64,000 bases of DNA, from assembly GCF_001305595.1 (NCBI RefSeq), contig NZ_CP012406.1, positions 310,001-374,000 of the forward strand, in the 5' to 3' direction. Shown here piece after piece: positions 27,301-34,195 of the stretch. The translations under genes and the position numbers were made by a program. Under the pieces are notes generated by a model. It worked only from the letters and a program-made list of their open reading frames with translations, was not told the DNA's origin and ran no database searches. The DNA comes from Azospirillum thiophilum. GTDB taxonomy: Bacteria > Pseudomonadota > Alphaproteobacteria > Azospirillales > Azospirillaceae. The stretch's first letter is position 1; the number at the start of each line of letters is the position of its first letter.

Positions 27301-28576
27301 GGATGCCGTACGAGGATTGCAGTTTCTCAGCGGCGGCGACGGGATCGGCGAACATGCCGGCCAGATCGGCCTGGGCGGCGTCGCTGTCCTGTTTGATCGC
27401 GGCGGCATAATCGCGCGACAGCGCGATCAGCTTTTCCATCGACGCGGTGCCGATGTTGCCGGCGCGGATGTAGGCGGCTTCCTGCTGGCGGGCTGCCGCC
27501 ACCGTGATGGAGCCGCTTTCGGCCGCCCGCTCCGCCAGCCGCTCGAGCTGATCGGCCGACATGCCGACGCGGTCACCCATCAGCCGGGTGGCGGTGGACA
27601 CCTCCGCCATGGCGCGCTGATGCGATTCCGCCGCGCCGACCACCAGGGCCAGACCGGCCGCGACCGATCCCACGGCGATGGCGGCGACACCGGCCGGCGA
27701 CGTCAGCAGCGCCATGGCACGACCGACGCCACCCACGGCACCGGTCGCCTGCGGCCCCTGCTGCATCAACACCAGCAGCGGGTTTTGTCCGCCCGCGAGC
27801 TGCACCGCCGCATCCTGAAGCTGATAGCTCAGGTTGGTGATTTCGTGGGCGGCAAGCTTGGTGTTCTGGGTAACGACCTGCGTCACGCCGTTCTGTTCGC
27901 GCAGAGCGCGCGACAGGCCGGTGTAGCGGTCGTAGGAAATGCGCCCATCGGCCAGAGCTGCGTCCAGATCGGCCTGATCGGCCGCTGCCTTGCGCGCGGC
28001 GGCCCCATGGCTGTCCAGCCGGTCTTCCAGCACCCGGAAGGCTGCGGCCTCTTTCTCGGCTTCCTCGCGCAGCTTGCGGGCGGCAATGGTCGCCGGATCG
28101 TATTCGTTGGCGAGGCGCTGAAGCTGCTGCTGGTAGGCATCTCCCACCACGATCCCGCCGCGGTGGGCGTTTTCCAGATCGGCAAGCTCCGCCTCATAGC
28201 GCTTGGTGGCCGTGGTGACCGGGTCGAACTTGGCTTCCAGCCGGTCCAGTTCCCGGCCCCATGCCTCGATGTCGGCAGCGCGGGACTTGGTGCTGCCGCC
28301 TTGCCCGATGATGCCGACGGAACGGTTGATCCGTTCAGCGGCCGACCCGACCCCGGCAGCAGCCGAATCCAAGTCCTTTTTGACCGCTCCCGCCGTGCGG
28401 GTGACGCCGCGCGCCGCGGCCTCAAGCCTGTCGAAGGCACGGTCGACCTTCGACAGGTTGCGGTCGATACGGTCGGTCGTGCCCCCGACAACCTGCACCG
28501 CCGCCTCCATCTGCTGACGCAGCAAGGCCGTAGAGGCTTCGATAGGGACGGAAAGGCCAGGAAGGTCTTCAGCCAT
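21320..28576 (-). CDS. Tail tape-measure protein
   Basis: 2418 residues, the largest gene of the element. It is overwhelmingly helical with long Ala/Gln/Glu-rich coiled-coil stretches (for example residues 560-1000) and a hydrophobic segment near 290-320 (AGVAAIAVGSVAAGLALVVG). A second Gly/Ala-rich hydrophobic region follows around 1160-1220. This is the layout of lambda gpH-type tape measures; the N-terminal part after residue 200 resembles the prophage tail-length domain (ITNLSYQLQDAAVQLAGGQN). It follows the G/GT frameshift genes exactly as in lambda. ATG 28576 is chosen over a frame extension eight codons longer. At about 0.15 nm per residue it predicts a tail near 0.36 um if unprocessed. 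Confidence 0.92.
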   Translation of the reverse strand: MAEDLPGLSVPIEASTALLRQQMEAAVQVVGGTTDRIDRNLSKVDRAFDRLEAAARGVTRTAGAVKKDLDSAAAGVGSAAERINRSVGIIGQGGSTKSRAADIEAWGRELDRLEAKFDPVTTATKRYEAELADLENAHRGGIVVGDAYQQQLQRLANEYDPATIAARKLREEAEKEAAAFRVLEDRLDSHGAAARKAAADQADLDAALADGRISYDRYTGLSRALREQNGVTQVVTQNTKLAAHEITNLSYQLQDAAVQLAGGQNPLLVLMQQGPQATGAVGGVGRAMALLTSPAGVAAIAVGSVAAGLALVVGAAESHQRAMAEVSTATRLMGDRVGMSADQLERLAERAAESGSITVAAARQQEAAYIRAGNIGTASMEKLIALSRDYAAAIKQDSDAAQADLAGMFADPVAAAEKLQSSYGILNAAEMQHVRQLKATGQEEAARVLVADKLAVRVRGLADNTTTFAQAWERVGRAVSGAFDAVGKAASPETNAEAIRRLERERQQLIQARNLDRSRIDAETGGTASDDAVPVDSRFSAPGMGGNGSQRLQQVDAELNQRRTAEARAREQAAIRKNNQDRDRFGVEAAEITRAARPLGTQIDDVTEKVTKLRRAFGPDMVGASDETKRALGGFEAQLADLRAAETKGVDVDAYKRQQQAAADAKAATMVGVARERFLATEGKRIELIGTATSATERQTQVDQAGAAVTNNQTAAIAQQNAQTEASIRGAVASADAYRDSLAAGIEADARRQAQSEAITSAVDVEARTRQIVAEKAGEEAVSLAQATKQLDLEAEAQQQVVAATDDGIAARMEAERVAQVAKATSAALAAAQAAEATGNTELAKKLRDLAAGYDAASKKASSLSKIDALKQYNQQQRDGLELQQVEASLTGASADSRARSLALYQAEVAIRQQGIDVSKDLTEEERRTVEQTRQLAAQTVDWKIATDHAQDAWKGVGEAIDDAVVRPLESVVDALVKGQGEALKLGDILKASAASLVGSGFQMGLINPLKNELGFEHSASLWDLPMFGGSGQQQVIRNKDGSTSFAPAVQGAGGSWLSQPVFGQVEAPSPSFVGPMPAAEGIGGWNPSWGQVIQGVGGIAGGIATATQKGATTGQMIGGGLMGVGGAVAMIPGGVTQIVGGVMMAAGALLSAVSGAKDRGDKYSISHITLGANGKYALGAYAQDNDGDPTRFNADAVKVAKGLNDISARLNLTPKAGDSYIDTKTKSAEEAALELLKGMESAVPEVAYALAHETSLSLEEALAHLEFANSFDRQIAGLRSSISDLFEQFQSGVDTANTFGKSLLDVIDTAQTVFTITAGSKLPGFATGTLSAPSGWAVVGEEGPEVVRLSGGERIWNARESAQMIAGMGQGRDDTLIHLRSTDELSAVRRALGMRGRVNPATGLLGFDDSGDGVGSDNSPGGERDTPGSGTSQGDTGSGYGVDSNGNSNDSGGFFGGFVDAIGEALDGINEALSEAVGLPAHETQALAGMVGVIGTAAIGGMREAAATLGGFLESTFGGDAPSEAGPGDPGGTASGNIDPGVLETLTRLRDVIAADPNGEKANALIGAAAVGGPRNATVAQIADAPWKIFSGSQDDPLGALAELDTAAQQLLASTGQIPDVLQRALDGANAYAAELGIAPATAARQMQEEQARQKADALQIQFDAVGLVRSRVSELNDIVVGLGNNTFSPIGKDFDQLAADMKKAADAYVAAGQAVPDGLFGAMQQMEALGAVRKRLLDEVAGVTVETSPEEQRLEQLRGQWSATATDLVKAFASVGIVGDELAAKLNQGFNNALGKEQSSYSDSLDTTFRKSKGEEGYDSAVSLIDAYKTSLKDVTALWPEGTARADQMAKVIGTLVSAMEGLVKSGSITSTSLQQVVSDFADTPAVVTAAAAALKQLNDAAAESTRQFDAGVTARAFSAVGNDRASQLISLDEQQKKELKASQDGGYDVSTLVQVQASERATKAFELANADLLGAYDQRIAAEQDLITGLQDGAVAVAKIADQFQKARDSLAISDDAPISPQERLAEAARQWRTALTTLRSDSASKDEKDAARSILTQIGPTLVSIEKTNSAGTARSWYDTVMGVFAELGDKTALGVDTADQQLEAAQDALKELQKGRSEAANANQKTYGALTDLKSIADQSKAEMLAALKPLERLTGTSSTAPHYSAPAQVQAAWDGLSTPQQFGIARSMGWGGQVDDAFNIWLASSPDRAAAFGTNVTSIAGGARYGAPDDVQRAWEALTEAQQLAAVRTSGYEGGIDAGLNAWVQLGHAAAFEAAVRAQAHTAQVPGFASGGFHAGGLRVVGERGAELEATGPARIWTADQIATAMAAARGELGPSVVGFLPSGLGGSNGMAALVKAMAAVGGKIDSLSDKIEGLARTEVQQQASIAADLVDGLTGIKGEVQDLPRRIAGAM

Positions 28577-28604
28577 GGGTTCCCCAAAGCAAGGCGCCAT
28601 CCGG

Positions 28605-28910
28605 TCAGGGAGGCGCTTTGCCCTTCATCTTGCTGATCAGGAAGGCGGCGATGTCTTCACCCGCTTCCGCCCGGTCGGGCGGAGGATCGTCATCGTCCGG
28701 TTCGCGCTTGGCGAAGGGCGAGGTGTCGATCACGAACTTCACCGTGCCCTTCACGGCGAGTTCCAGCAGCGGGATCGGCGTGTCCAGCACGACGTCCGGG
28801 GGCCAGTCCTTGCACCCGAGCACGCGCTCGACCAGATCGTCGAGATAGGCTTCGACCGTCAGGAAGCGGCGGCCTCTCTTGCGGTCGTGGCGGGCGCCTC
28901 GCCGTTTCCC
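28605..28910 (-). CDS. Frameshift extension (gpT-like) of tail assembly chaperone
   Basis: This is the -1 frame read after slippage at 28904-28910; there are no stops between the slip site and the terminator codon at 28605. Fused to the upstream protein it adds about 101 residues (containing RRFLTVEAYLDDLVERVLG and, further on, LLELAVKGTVKFVID). In lambda-type phages the G and GT products chaperone the tape measure during tail assembly. An independent start at GTG 28823 is possible but lacks a good ribosome-binding site, supporting expression by frameshift. Confidence 0.7.
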   Translation of the reverse strand, partial: GKRRGARHDRKRGRRFLTVEAYLDDLVERVLGCKDWPPDVVLDTPIPLLELAVKGTVKFVIDTSPFAKREPDDDDPPPDRAEAGEDIAAFLISKMKGKAPP

Positions 28911-29245
28911 TGGGCGGCGGCCTCCGCGTCGGCGCGGCGCTCCTCCTCCGTCCGCCCGCCGTTCAGCAGCATCAGGGTGAACTGGTAGAGCACGCGGGCC
29001 ATGGGCGTGATGCCGTAGTCGAACAGCGCCTGTTCGGCGGCCTCGCCGGTCTTGCCGGACGCGGCGCTGAAGGTCACCAGCAACACGGCATAGTCGATGG
29101 AGATGAGGGAGTTCAGCGCGTTCTGAATGCCGCCGGTGGCCTTGCTGATGGCGGCGGCGGCGCGCGGCGTGCAGCGCAGTTCGACGGGGTCGCCGTTGAT
29201 GATGACGGTGACGACGCCGCGGGCGTAGATCGGAGCGGTGGACAT
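28859..29245 (-). CDS. Tail assembly chaperone (gpG-like)
   Basis: A 128-residue, mostly helical protein that starts MSTAPIYARGVVTVIINGD and contains LRCTPRAAAAISKATGGIQNAL, a pattern found in small tail assembly chaperones of GTA/HK97-type phages preceding the tape measure. The zero-frame product ends at 28859. A fraction of ribosomes should shift to -1 at GGGAAAC to give a G-T fusion of about 213 residues. It sits between the tail-tube gene and the tape measure, the conserved lambda V-G-T-H order. Confidence 0.8.
   Translation of the reverse strand: MSTAPIYARGVVTVIINGDPVELRCTPRAAAAISKATGGIQNALNSLISIDYAVLLVTFSAASGKTGEAAEQALFDYGITPMARVLYQFTLMLLNGGRTEEERRADAEAAAQGNGEAPATTAREAAAS
28904..28910 (-). 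promoter_or_regulatory. Programmed -1 ribosomal frameshift heptamer GGGAAAC
   Basis: The minus strand reads caG GGA AAC in the frame of the upstream chaperone gene, a canonical X XXY YYZ slippery site close to lambda's GGGAAAG. It lies 17 codons before the zero-frame stop, and the -1 frame is open to 28605. Confidence 0.75.
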
Positions 29246-29358
29246 CGGTCGGAGATCCTTCGGTCAGGATGGGAACGGGTGTCAGGGTGGGACATGGACA
29301 AGGCCGGCGGCGGCATGGCTCGCCACCGGCCCCAGGCGCAGGGAATGCCCCGCGCGCG

Positions 29359-29835
29359 TCAGGTGCTGGCCGCCGCCGGCACCGACTGGTAGCTCTCGGT
29401 CAGCTCCAGTTTCAGGTTGCGCTTCCAGGTATCGGAGGAGCCGCCGACGCTGCGGCGGGTACTGACGACCAGGGAGCGGAAATAAAAGGTCGTGGGGGTG
29501 CCGACGATCAGGCCGTCTTCGTCGCGCGGCGCATCGTCCTTTTCCAGCTTGAAGTTGTAGGCGTTGGGGTCGCCCATCGCGGCTTCCAGCCGCTCACGGC
29601 CGGGGTCGCCTTCAAGGTCGGCCAGCATGATGTTCATGCTGCCGGGGTCCACGATCCCCTTGGACTTGTAGACCTTGCCTTCGTCGGCCGCGTTGAACTT
29701 GATCACCTCGGCTTCGTCGCCGAACTCGCCGAAATTCTCGACGATGCCGACGCGCAGATAGCTGTCGCCGGTCAGCGACACCGCCTTGGTGCCGACATAG
29801 AGCTTCGTTCCAATCACCGATTGGGTGCTGGTCAT
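29359..29835 (-). CDS. Major tail tube protein
   Basis: A 158-residue beta-rich protein (TSTQSVIGTKLYVGTKAV...FGEFGDEAEVIKFNAADEGKVYKSKG) with the size and position of siphophage tail-tube subunits, which stack as hexameric rings around the tape measure. The GxEAEVIKF... block followed by KGIVDPGSMNIMLADLEGD is reminiscent of phage tail tube/TTP families. It lies between the tail terminator-like gene and the chaperones. A 113-bp gap separates it from the next gene and contains no recognised element. Confidence 0.75.
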   Translation of the reverse strand: MTSTQSVIGTKLYVGTKAVSLTGDSYLRVGIVENFGEFGDEAEVIKFNAADEGKVYKSKGIVDPGSMNIMLADLEGDPGRERLEAAMGDPNAYNFKLEKDDAPRDEDGLIVGTPTTFYFRSLVVSTRRSVGGSSDTWKRNLKLELTESYQSVPAAAST

Positions 29836-29876
29836 GGTGGTTTCCCTATGCAGATGGTGGCGGCGGGCCGCCGGGG

Positions 29877-30266
29877 TTACAGGCGCTCGATGCGCGCCTG
29901 AAACTGGATGACGCCGTGACGGATCATGCCGTCCGGCTGGGTGAAGGCGCGGGAATGCAGGAACAGCAGCCGCACCGGCCGGAAGCCGGCGACCGTCAGC
30001 GGCCGGTTGTGCAGGGCATCCTTGATCTGCCCCATGATCACCTTGGCTTCCGACAGGCCGGCTTGGTCAGACCAGACATGCAGGGTGGTGACGATCTCTT
30101 CCGACTCCACGTCGACCGTGGGGCCGGGGGTGACCACGTCGTCACCGATGGTGACGTAGGGCTTGGGCCGCCCGGTGCGCACCGCGTCCAGCACCGGCAC
30201 CATGGCGGGCGTGCTGGACAGTCGGACATAGAGGGCGGCTTGCAGGGGATCGGCGGCGGCGCTCAT
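29877..30266 (-). CDS. DUF3168-like tail completion/terminator protein
   Basis: A 129-residue protein whose pattern DPLQAALYVRLSSTPAMVPVLDAV...PYVTIGDDVV...TTLHVWSDQAGLSEAK matches the DUF3168 family, which caps the tail tube and joins it to the head. ATG 30266 overlaps the upstream stop (ATGA). The order gp10-like, DUF3168, tube protein is standard. Confidence 0.8.
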   Translation of the reverse strand: MSAAADPLQAALYVRLSSTPAMVPVLDAVRTGRPKPYVTIGDDVVTPGPTVDVESEEIVTTLHVWSDQAGLSEAKVIMGQIKDALHNRPLTVAGFRPVRLLFLHSRAFTQPDGMIRHGVIQFQARIERL

Positions 30267-30808
30267 TTGGACGGGTATCCGATCAGTTCGATGATCTGGT
30301 CGTCGGTGATCTGTTCGGCCGCCGCGTCTGCCAGCTCCGGCGACCATGTCGCGCTCTCGCCGGCCGCCGCGCGGCGGATGGCCCGGATGACGGCGGCCCG
30401 GATACCGGCGATGGCCTTGTTCCGGTTCAGCCGATAGGCCGGCATGAGGAAGGGTTGGGCCGGCGCACCGGGGTGGTGACGCACGCTGCCATCCGGCATG
30501 GGGATGTCGTGGGGATGCACTCCGAACTCGACCAGCGATATATGCGCGGCCCGGCCACGGCCCCACGATCCGACCCGCGCCGCCAGTCCGCCCTGGGTGA
30601 ACTTGACGGCGAAGCGGCGCAGCAAGGTGCCATCGGAATAGGGGTGTCCCGACCCCGGCTTCGGCATCAGGCGCACGGCATCGGCGAAGACGGCGAAGGC
30701 GGCATCCGACACCGCTTCCTTCACCTCTTCGGTCACAAGGTCCGGCAGGGTCCGCAGCGTCTTCATGAGCTGCGGCGCTCCCTTCACCCGGCTGCGGCGG
30801 CGGGCCAT
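30263..30808 (-). CDS. HK97 gp10-like minor capsid/tail connector protein
   Basis: 181 residues. The central segment VEFGVHPHDIPMPDGSVRHHPGAPAQPFLMPAY matches the C-terminal motif of HK97 gp10-family proteins (VEFGT...HPGT-PQPFMRPA). The N-terminus is helical and basic. These proteins act at the neck between head and tail. It begins 2 bp after the head-closure gene and overlaps the next gene by 4 bp. Confidence 0.82.
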   Translation of the reverse strand: MARRRSRVKGAPQLMKTLRTLPDLVTEEVKEAVSDAAFAVFADAVRLMPKPGSGHPYSDGTLLRRFAVKFTQGGLAARVGSWGRGRAAHISLVEFGVHPHDIPMPDGSVRHHPGAPAQPFLMPAYRLNRNKAIAGIRAAVIRAIRRAAAGESATWSPELADAAAEQITDDQIIELIGYPSK

Positions 30809-30810
30809 GG

Positions 30811-31137
30811 TCAGACCGGCACCCCGGCTTCGCATTCGAGCGACAGCCAAGGATCGCGCGTCCCGGCTTCGCCGACGAAGCGGATGTTCATCACCTTGCC
30901 GTTCCAGATCAGCCGGCAGGCGGTGGTGACGTCGGTGCGGCGGCGGATCACCACGCCGTAGCTGACCGATGCTTCGGTCTGCTGGGCGTTCTGGCGCTCC
31001 CGGCCCGACAGCGGGCGCACGCGCGCCCAGACGGTGGCGACGGCGCTCCATCCCTTGGTGTAGCCGCCGCGCCCGTCCGGGGTTTCCGCTTCAGCCTGGA
31101 TCGTCACCCGCTGATCCAGTTCGCCCATGCGGATCAT
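30811..31137 (-). CDS. Head closure protein (SPP1 gp16-like)
   Basis: 108 residues starting MIRMGELDQRVTIQAEAETPDGRGGYTKGWSAVATVWARVRPLSG, the unmistakable pattern of the head-tail adaptor/head-closure family (R-V-x-I-Q...D--GG...W--VA-VWA-V-PL-G). It closes the portal channel and docks the tail. ATG 31137 overlaps the preceding stop as ATGA. Confidence 0.9.
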   Translation of the reverse strand: MIRMGELDQRVTIQAEAETPDGRGGYTKGWSAVATVWARVRPLSGRERQNAQQTEASVSYGVVIRRRTDVTTACRLIWNGKVMNIRFVGEAGTRDPWLSLECEAGVPV

Positions 31138-31658
31138 CGGACGGCCTCCAGCCAGGCGGTGGACGGCGCACCCAGCAGGCGGCGGGTCCAACCGGACAGC
31201 GAACGGACCCGCTCCGCCAGCTCCGGCCGGGCCAGCCGCCACGCGCGTTGATGCCCGATCAGCGGCTGCGGGATCGGCGCGCCGCCGACATAGGGCATGG
31301 CGTCATCGAACGGCACCCCGGCCAGGATCACCCGCCGGTAGCCCAGCTTATGCAGGGCGATGCGGACGCCGTAGAGGGCCGACGTGCCGAAGCGCTCCAC
31401 GTCGGTGGTGACGCAGGCGATTCCAGGCCCGGCGGCAGGCGCCCAGGCGGTGAAGCCGTCCGGCTTGCCCAGCGCCGCGCGCCGGTCCATGAAGCCGGCG
31501 AGCTGGTCAGGATGCAGCGAAACCCAATGATCCAGGGCAGCGTCCGCGACGATGCCGGCCCGGTTGATCGCCATCACGTCGCAGGCCAGCGGCCCCAGCG
31601 CCTTCAGATCGTCGAAGAGGCAGGCGGCAAAGCCCATGACCAGAAGGGGGCGGGTCAT
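31134..31658 (-). CDS. Unrecognised Rossmann-like protein inserted among head-tail connectors
   Basis: 174 residues, overlapping both neighbours by 4 bp (ATGA), so expressed with the late operon. The N-terminus MTRPLLVMGFAACLFDDL, then CDVMAINRAG, DHWVSLHP and GTSALYGVRIALHKLGYRRVILAGVPFDD alternate beta strands and helices in a Rossmann/glycosyltransferase-like way. They recall DUF115/MptE-like or sialyltransferase-like folds. There is no structural precedent for such a protein at this place in the connector block. It may be a late moron acting on a sugar or nucleotide. The fold assignment is tentative. Confidence 0.5.
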   Translation of the reverse strand: MTRPLLVMGFAACLFDDLKALGPLACDVMAINRAGIVADAALDHWVSLHPDQLAGFMDRRAALGKPDGFTAWAPAAGPGIACVTTDVERFGTSALYGVRIALHKLGYRRVILAGVPFDDAMPYVGGAPIPQPLIGHQRAWRLARPELAERVRSLSGWTRRLLGAPSTAWLEAVR

Positions 31659-32230
31659 GACCCAACCCCCCATTGGCGGTCGGCACTCAGCAAGGCCGCC
31701 ACGGTGAAGGGCAGTTCGTTCACGATGTTGCCGATGTTGATGGGCTCCCGGTTGGCATAGAGATGCGCGGCCAGCAGCATCACCGCGGACTTGATGTTGC
31801 CGGGCACCTCCGCGGCATCGCCGAAGCCCAGGGTGAAGCGCACCGTCACCGCGGCGAGCTGGGCGCGGGTGCGCGGCCATGCCGCGCCGGGGGCAGGCAG
31901 GATCAACGCCGGCCGCTCGGTCACGTCGACCTGATAGGCCGCAGGGTCGAGTGTGCGGGAGACACCGGCGGAATCGACGTAGGAGACGCTGTCGACCGAC
32001 ATCACCGGCCCGTGCGGGATTTCCAGCCGGTGGAGAAAGCCATCCAGCGTCCATTCCCACACCTGGGTGACGATGGCGGCACACAGATGGCTTTCGCACA
32101 GCATGCGGGCGGCCACGATCTGCGCTTCGATCAGCGTGTCTTCGTCGGCACCGTCCACGCGCATGTGCAGCTTCTGTTCGGCCAGGGAGACAGGTTCGGC
32201 CGCGGGCGGGGTGATCAGCTTCAAACCCAT
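31655..32230 (-). CDS. Head-tail connector protein (HK97 gp6-like)
   Basis: 191 residues. The start MGLKLITPPAAEPVSLAEQKLHMRVDGADEDTLIEAQI matches the gp6-like/DNA packaging connector family (PVSLAEAK-HLRVD...D-LI---I-AAR---E), with the C-terminal half VPGNIKSAVMLLAAHLYANRE typical of TIGR02215 proteins. It forms a ring beneath the portal. Confidence 0.88.
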   Translation of the reverse strand: MGLKLITPPAAEPVSLAEQKLHMRVDGADEDTLIEAQIVAARMLCESHLCAAIVTQVWEWTLDGFLHRLEIPHGPVMSVDSVSYVDSAGVSRTLDPAAYQVDVTERPALILPAPGAAWPRTRAQLAAVTVRFTLGFGDAAEVPGNIKSAVMLLAAHLYANREPINIGNIVNELPFTVAALLSADRQWGVGS

Positions 32231-32280
32231 GGGCGTTCACTCCAGAGCGCGGGCGGCGACAAAGCCGCCCGCACGGCCGG

Positions 32281-32739
32281 TCACGGGACGATTTCCACCA
32301 GCGACGCCGCCTTGTTGTCGGCGGCGGTGCCGTAGCGGGGGGCGAAGCCGAAGACCAGCGCCGTCGTGTTCGCATCGGCTCCGGCGGAGGTCACCGTCAG
32401 GCGGGCATGGGTGAAGCCGCCGTTGACGTCGAGGTCGGCGGCCCGGCAATTGATGGCCGCTTGCACGTTGTCATCGTCGCCGGCTTCGGTCAGCGGCGTG
32501 ATGGCCTTGCCCGTGATGTCCTTCGCCCCGGTGCCGGCGGCGTCCTTCGCCTGCTCCAGCTTGGCGCTGACGGTTGCGCCGACCGACAGGAGGCCGGTGG
32601 ACACCACCGCCTGGATGGCGGCGAAGGTGGACATGTTGACCCATGTGCAGGACGACGCCCCCGGTCCGTGCGAGCGAGGGGGGATGGAGCCGACCACAGC
32701 CGCATGGGCAGTGGTCAGGACGGTGGTGTTCACGGTCAT
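32281..32739 (-). CDS. Hypothetical phage head protein
   Basis: 152 residues placed between the major capsid and the gp6-like connector. The N-terminus TVNTTVLTTAHAAVVGS and the later DVNGGFTHARLTVTSAGADANTTALVFGF look beta-rich and secretory-free. The position suits a head decoration or minor head protein, but no family is recognised. Confidence 0.55.
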   Translation of the reverse strand: MTVNTTVLTTAHAAVVGSIPPRSHGPGASSCTWVNMSTFAAIQAVVSTGLLSVGATVSAKLEQAKDAAGTGAKDITGKAITPLTEAGDDDNVQAAINCRAADLDVNGGFTHARLTVTSAGADANTTALVFGFAPRYGTAADNKAASLVEIVP

Positions 32740-32767
32740 GGTGGTTCCTCAGGTGCTGCTGGGGTGG

Positions 32768-34111
32768 TTACGCGCGGGTCGCCAGCGTGACGAAGTGCGA
32801 CTTGGAGGTGTCGCCCTTGGCCGGCTGCACCGGCTTGGACAGGTGCGGCTGGCCGCCCAGGCGGAAGGTCCAGCGGAACGCCTGAAGCCCATAGTCGAAG
32901 TACAGGTGGATGGAGGTGTCGAAGCGGATGCCGGACGCCTTCTTCGGCATGTAGTAGCCCTTGGGCGACAGCAGTTGCAGATCGCCTTCGGTGCCCAGGC
33001 TCTCCGCATGCTCGCTCCAGCGGATCGGCAGCCCCAGCAGGAAGCCGCCCGGCGCTTCCTTCAGGCCGGCGACAGGCGGCGTCCACATCGGGGTGACGCC
33101 GATCTGCATCACGACGAGCTGGGGCACGATGTCCCGGTTCGCCATCCAGAACGGAGAATCACCCGGCTGCGTCAGCAGGCGGGTGTACATGTCCAGCACG
33201 TTCTCCACGACGATGGTCTTGGCCGCCTGTCCGGCCTTCTTCGCGACCGCGATCTTGGCCGGGCTCTTCATCCAGCCCAGCGGCTTCTGAACGCCGTCGC
33301 CATAGATGATCGAATCGCCGATCTTCCAGTTGATGGCGATGGCCGCTTTGTTGGTCAGGCGGTTGGCGAGGCGGGGCGCGTCTTCCAACAGGTCTTCGTC
33401 AGCCGTGACGAAGGCGTACAGCGGCTCCAGCGGGACCGAGCGCGGCGCAGCCGGCGGGGCCTTGCTGCCGGTCATCTGGGTGCCTTCCGACCGCCACCGC
33501 ACTTCGATACCGCCAGCACCCCAGGGGGTCGACTCGTCGGCCAGCAGCTTCACCTCGCGGGCGGAAGTGGGCTCGTCGTCGACCCAGCTCGGGATGTCTT
33601 CCATGTCGAAGACCAGTTCCCAGATGCCGTCACGGAACATCGGCGGGACCATGAAGCCGTCGTCCGTCCCGTTGGCGGTCTGGACATTGGTGGGGCCGGC
33701 GCCAACCAAGCGCTGATCCACCGACACCATGTTTCCGCCGCCGGGCGTTGCCTGTTTCACCGCCATGGCGAATTCTGCCATGTCGTGGAAGCCATAGGTC
33801 AGCGCCGGGTTCGGCTCGTTGGATGAGAAGTCGCCCGCGGCGGAGCGGCCCCGCCCCTCGGTCGCCTCGTTGCCCAACGGGGCGAAGGAACGCTCGCGGT
33901 CGAGACGCTTTTCCTCCGCCTCGACAGCGGCTTGCGCCTCCGCCACCTTGGCTTCCAGTGCGTTGATTTCGCCGTCGAGTTTGGCGATATCCGCGTCATC
34001 CGCATCGGTACGGCTGGCCTTGGCGCGGAGGGCGTTCAGCTCCGCGAACTTCTTGCGACCTTCCGTCTTCAGATCGGAAACGGCCTGTCGCAGCTCTTTC
34101 AGGTTGGGCAT
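32768..34111 (-). CDS. HK97-fold major capsid protein
   Basis: 447 residues. Residues about 1-75 form a charged coiled coil (LKELRQAVSDLKTEGRKKFA...LEAKVAEAQAAVEAEEKRLD), the delta/scaffold domain that the prohead protease removes. The remainder has HK97-fold features: a GFMVPPMFRDGIWELV entry, the A-domain segment WKIGDSIIYGDGVQKPLGWM, and GLPIRWSEHAESLGTEGDLQL near the C-terminus. It follows the S49 protease gene. ATG 34111 is selected because it begins the family's usual PNLKELR start. Confidence 0.92.
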   Translation of the reverse strand: MPNLKELRQAVSDLKTEGRKKFAELNALRAKASRTDADDADIAKLDGEINALEAKVAEAQAAVEAEEKRLDRERSFAPLGNEATEGRGRSAAGDFSSNEPNPALTYGFHDMAEFAMAVKQATPGGGNMVSVDQRLVGAGPTNVQTANGTDDGFMVPPMFRDGIWELVFDMEDIPSWVDDEPTSAREVKLLADESTPWGAGGIEVRWRSEGTQMTGSKAPPAAPRSVPLEPLYAFVTADEDLLEDAPRLANRLTNKAAIAINWKIGDSIIYGDGVQKPLGWMKSPAKIAVAKKAGQAAKTIVVENVLDMYTRLLTQPGDSPFWMANRDIVPQLVVMQIGVTPMWTPPVAGLKEAPGGFLLGLPIRWSEHAESLGTEGDLQLLSPKGYYMPKKASGIRFDTSIHLYFDYGLQAFRWTFRLGGQPHLSKPVQPAKGDTSKSHFVTLATRA

Positions 34112-34195
34112 GTCAACTACTCCACGGGGACAAGACAAAGGGCCGCCGCGCCGATGCCGGCGGGCGGGATGGACGGGGAGGCGATGTGAGAGGGG

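Noticed and set aside
27167..28636. 489-codon plus-strand ORF
   Set aside because: Antisense shadow of the tape-measure gene in high-GC sequence.
31127..31411. Plus-strand 94-codon ORF
   Set aside because: Shadow of the connector-region gene.
32366..33826. 486-codon plus-strand ORF
   Set aside because: Antisense to the capsid gene.
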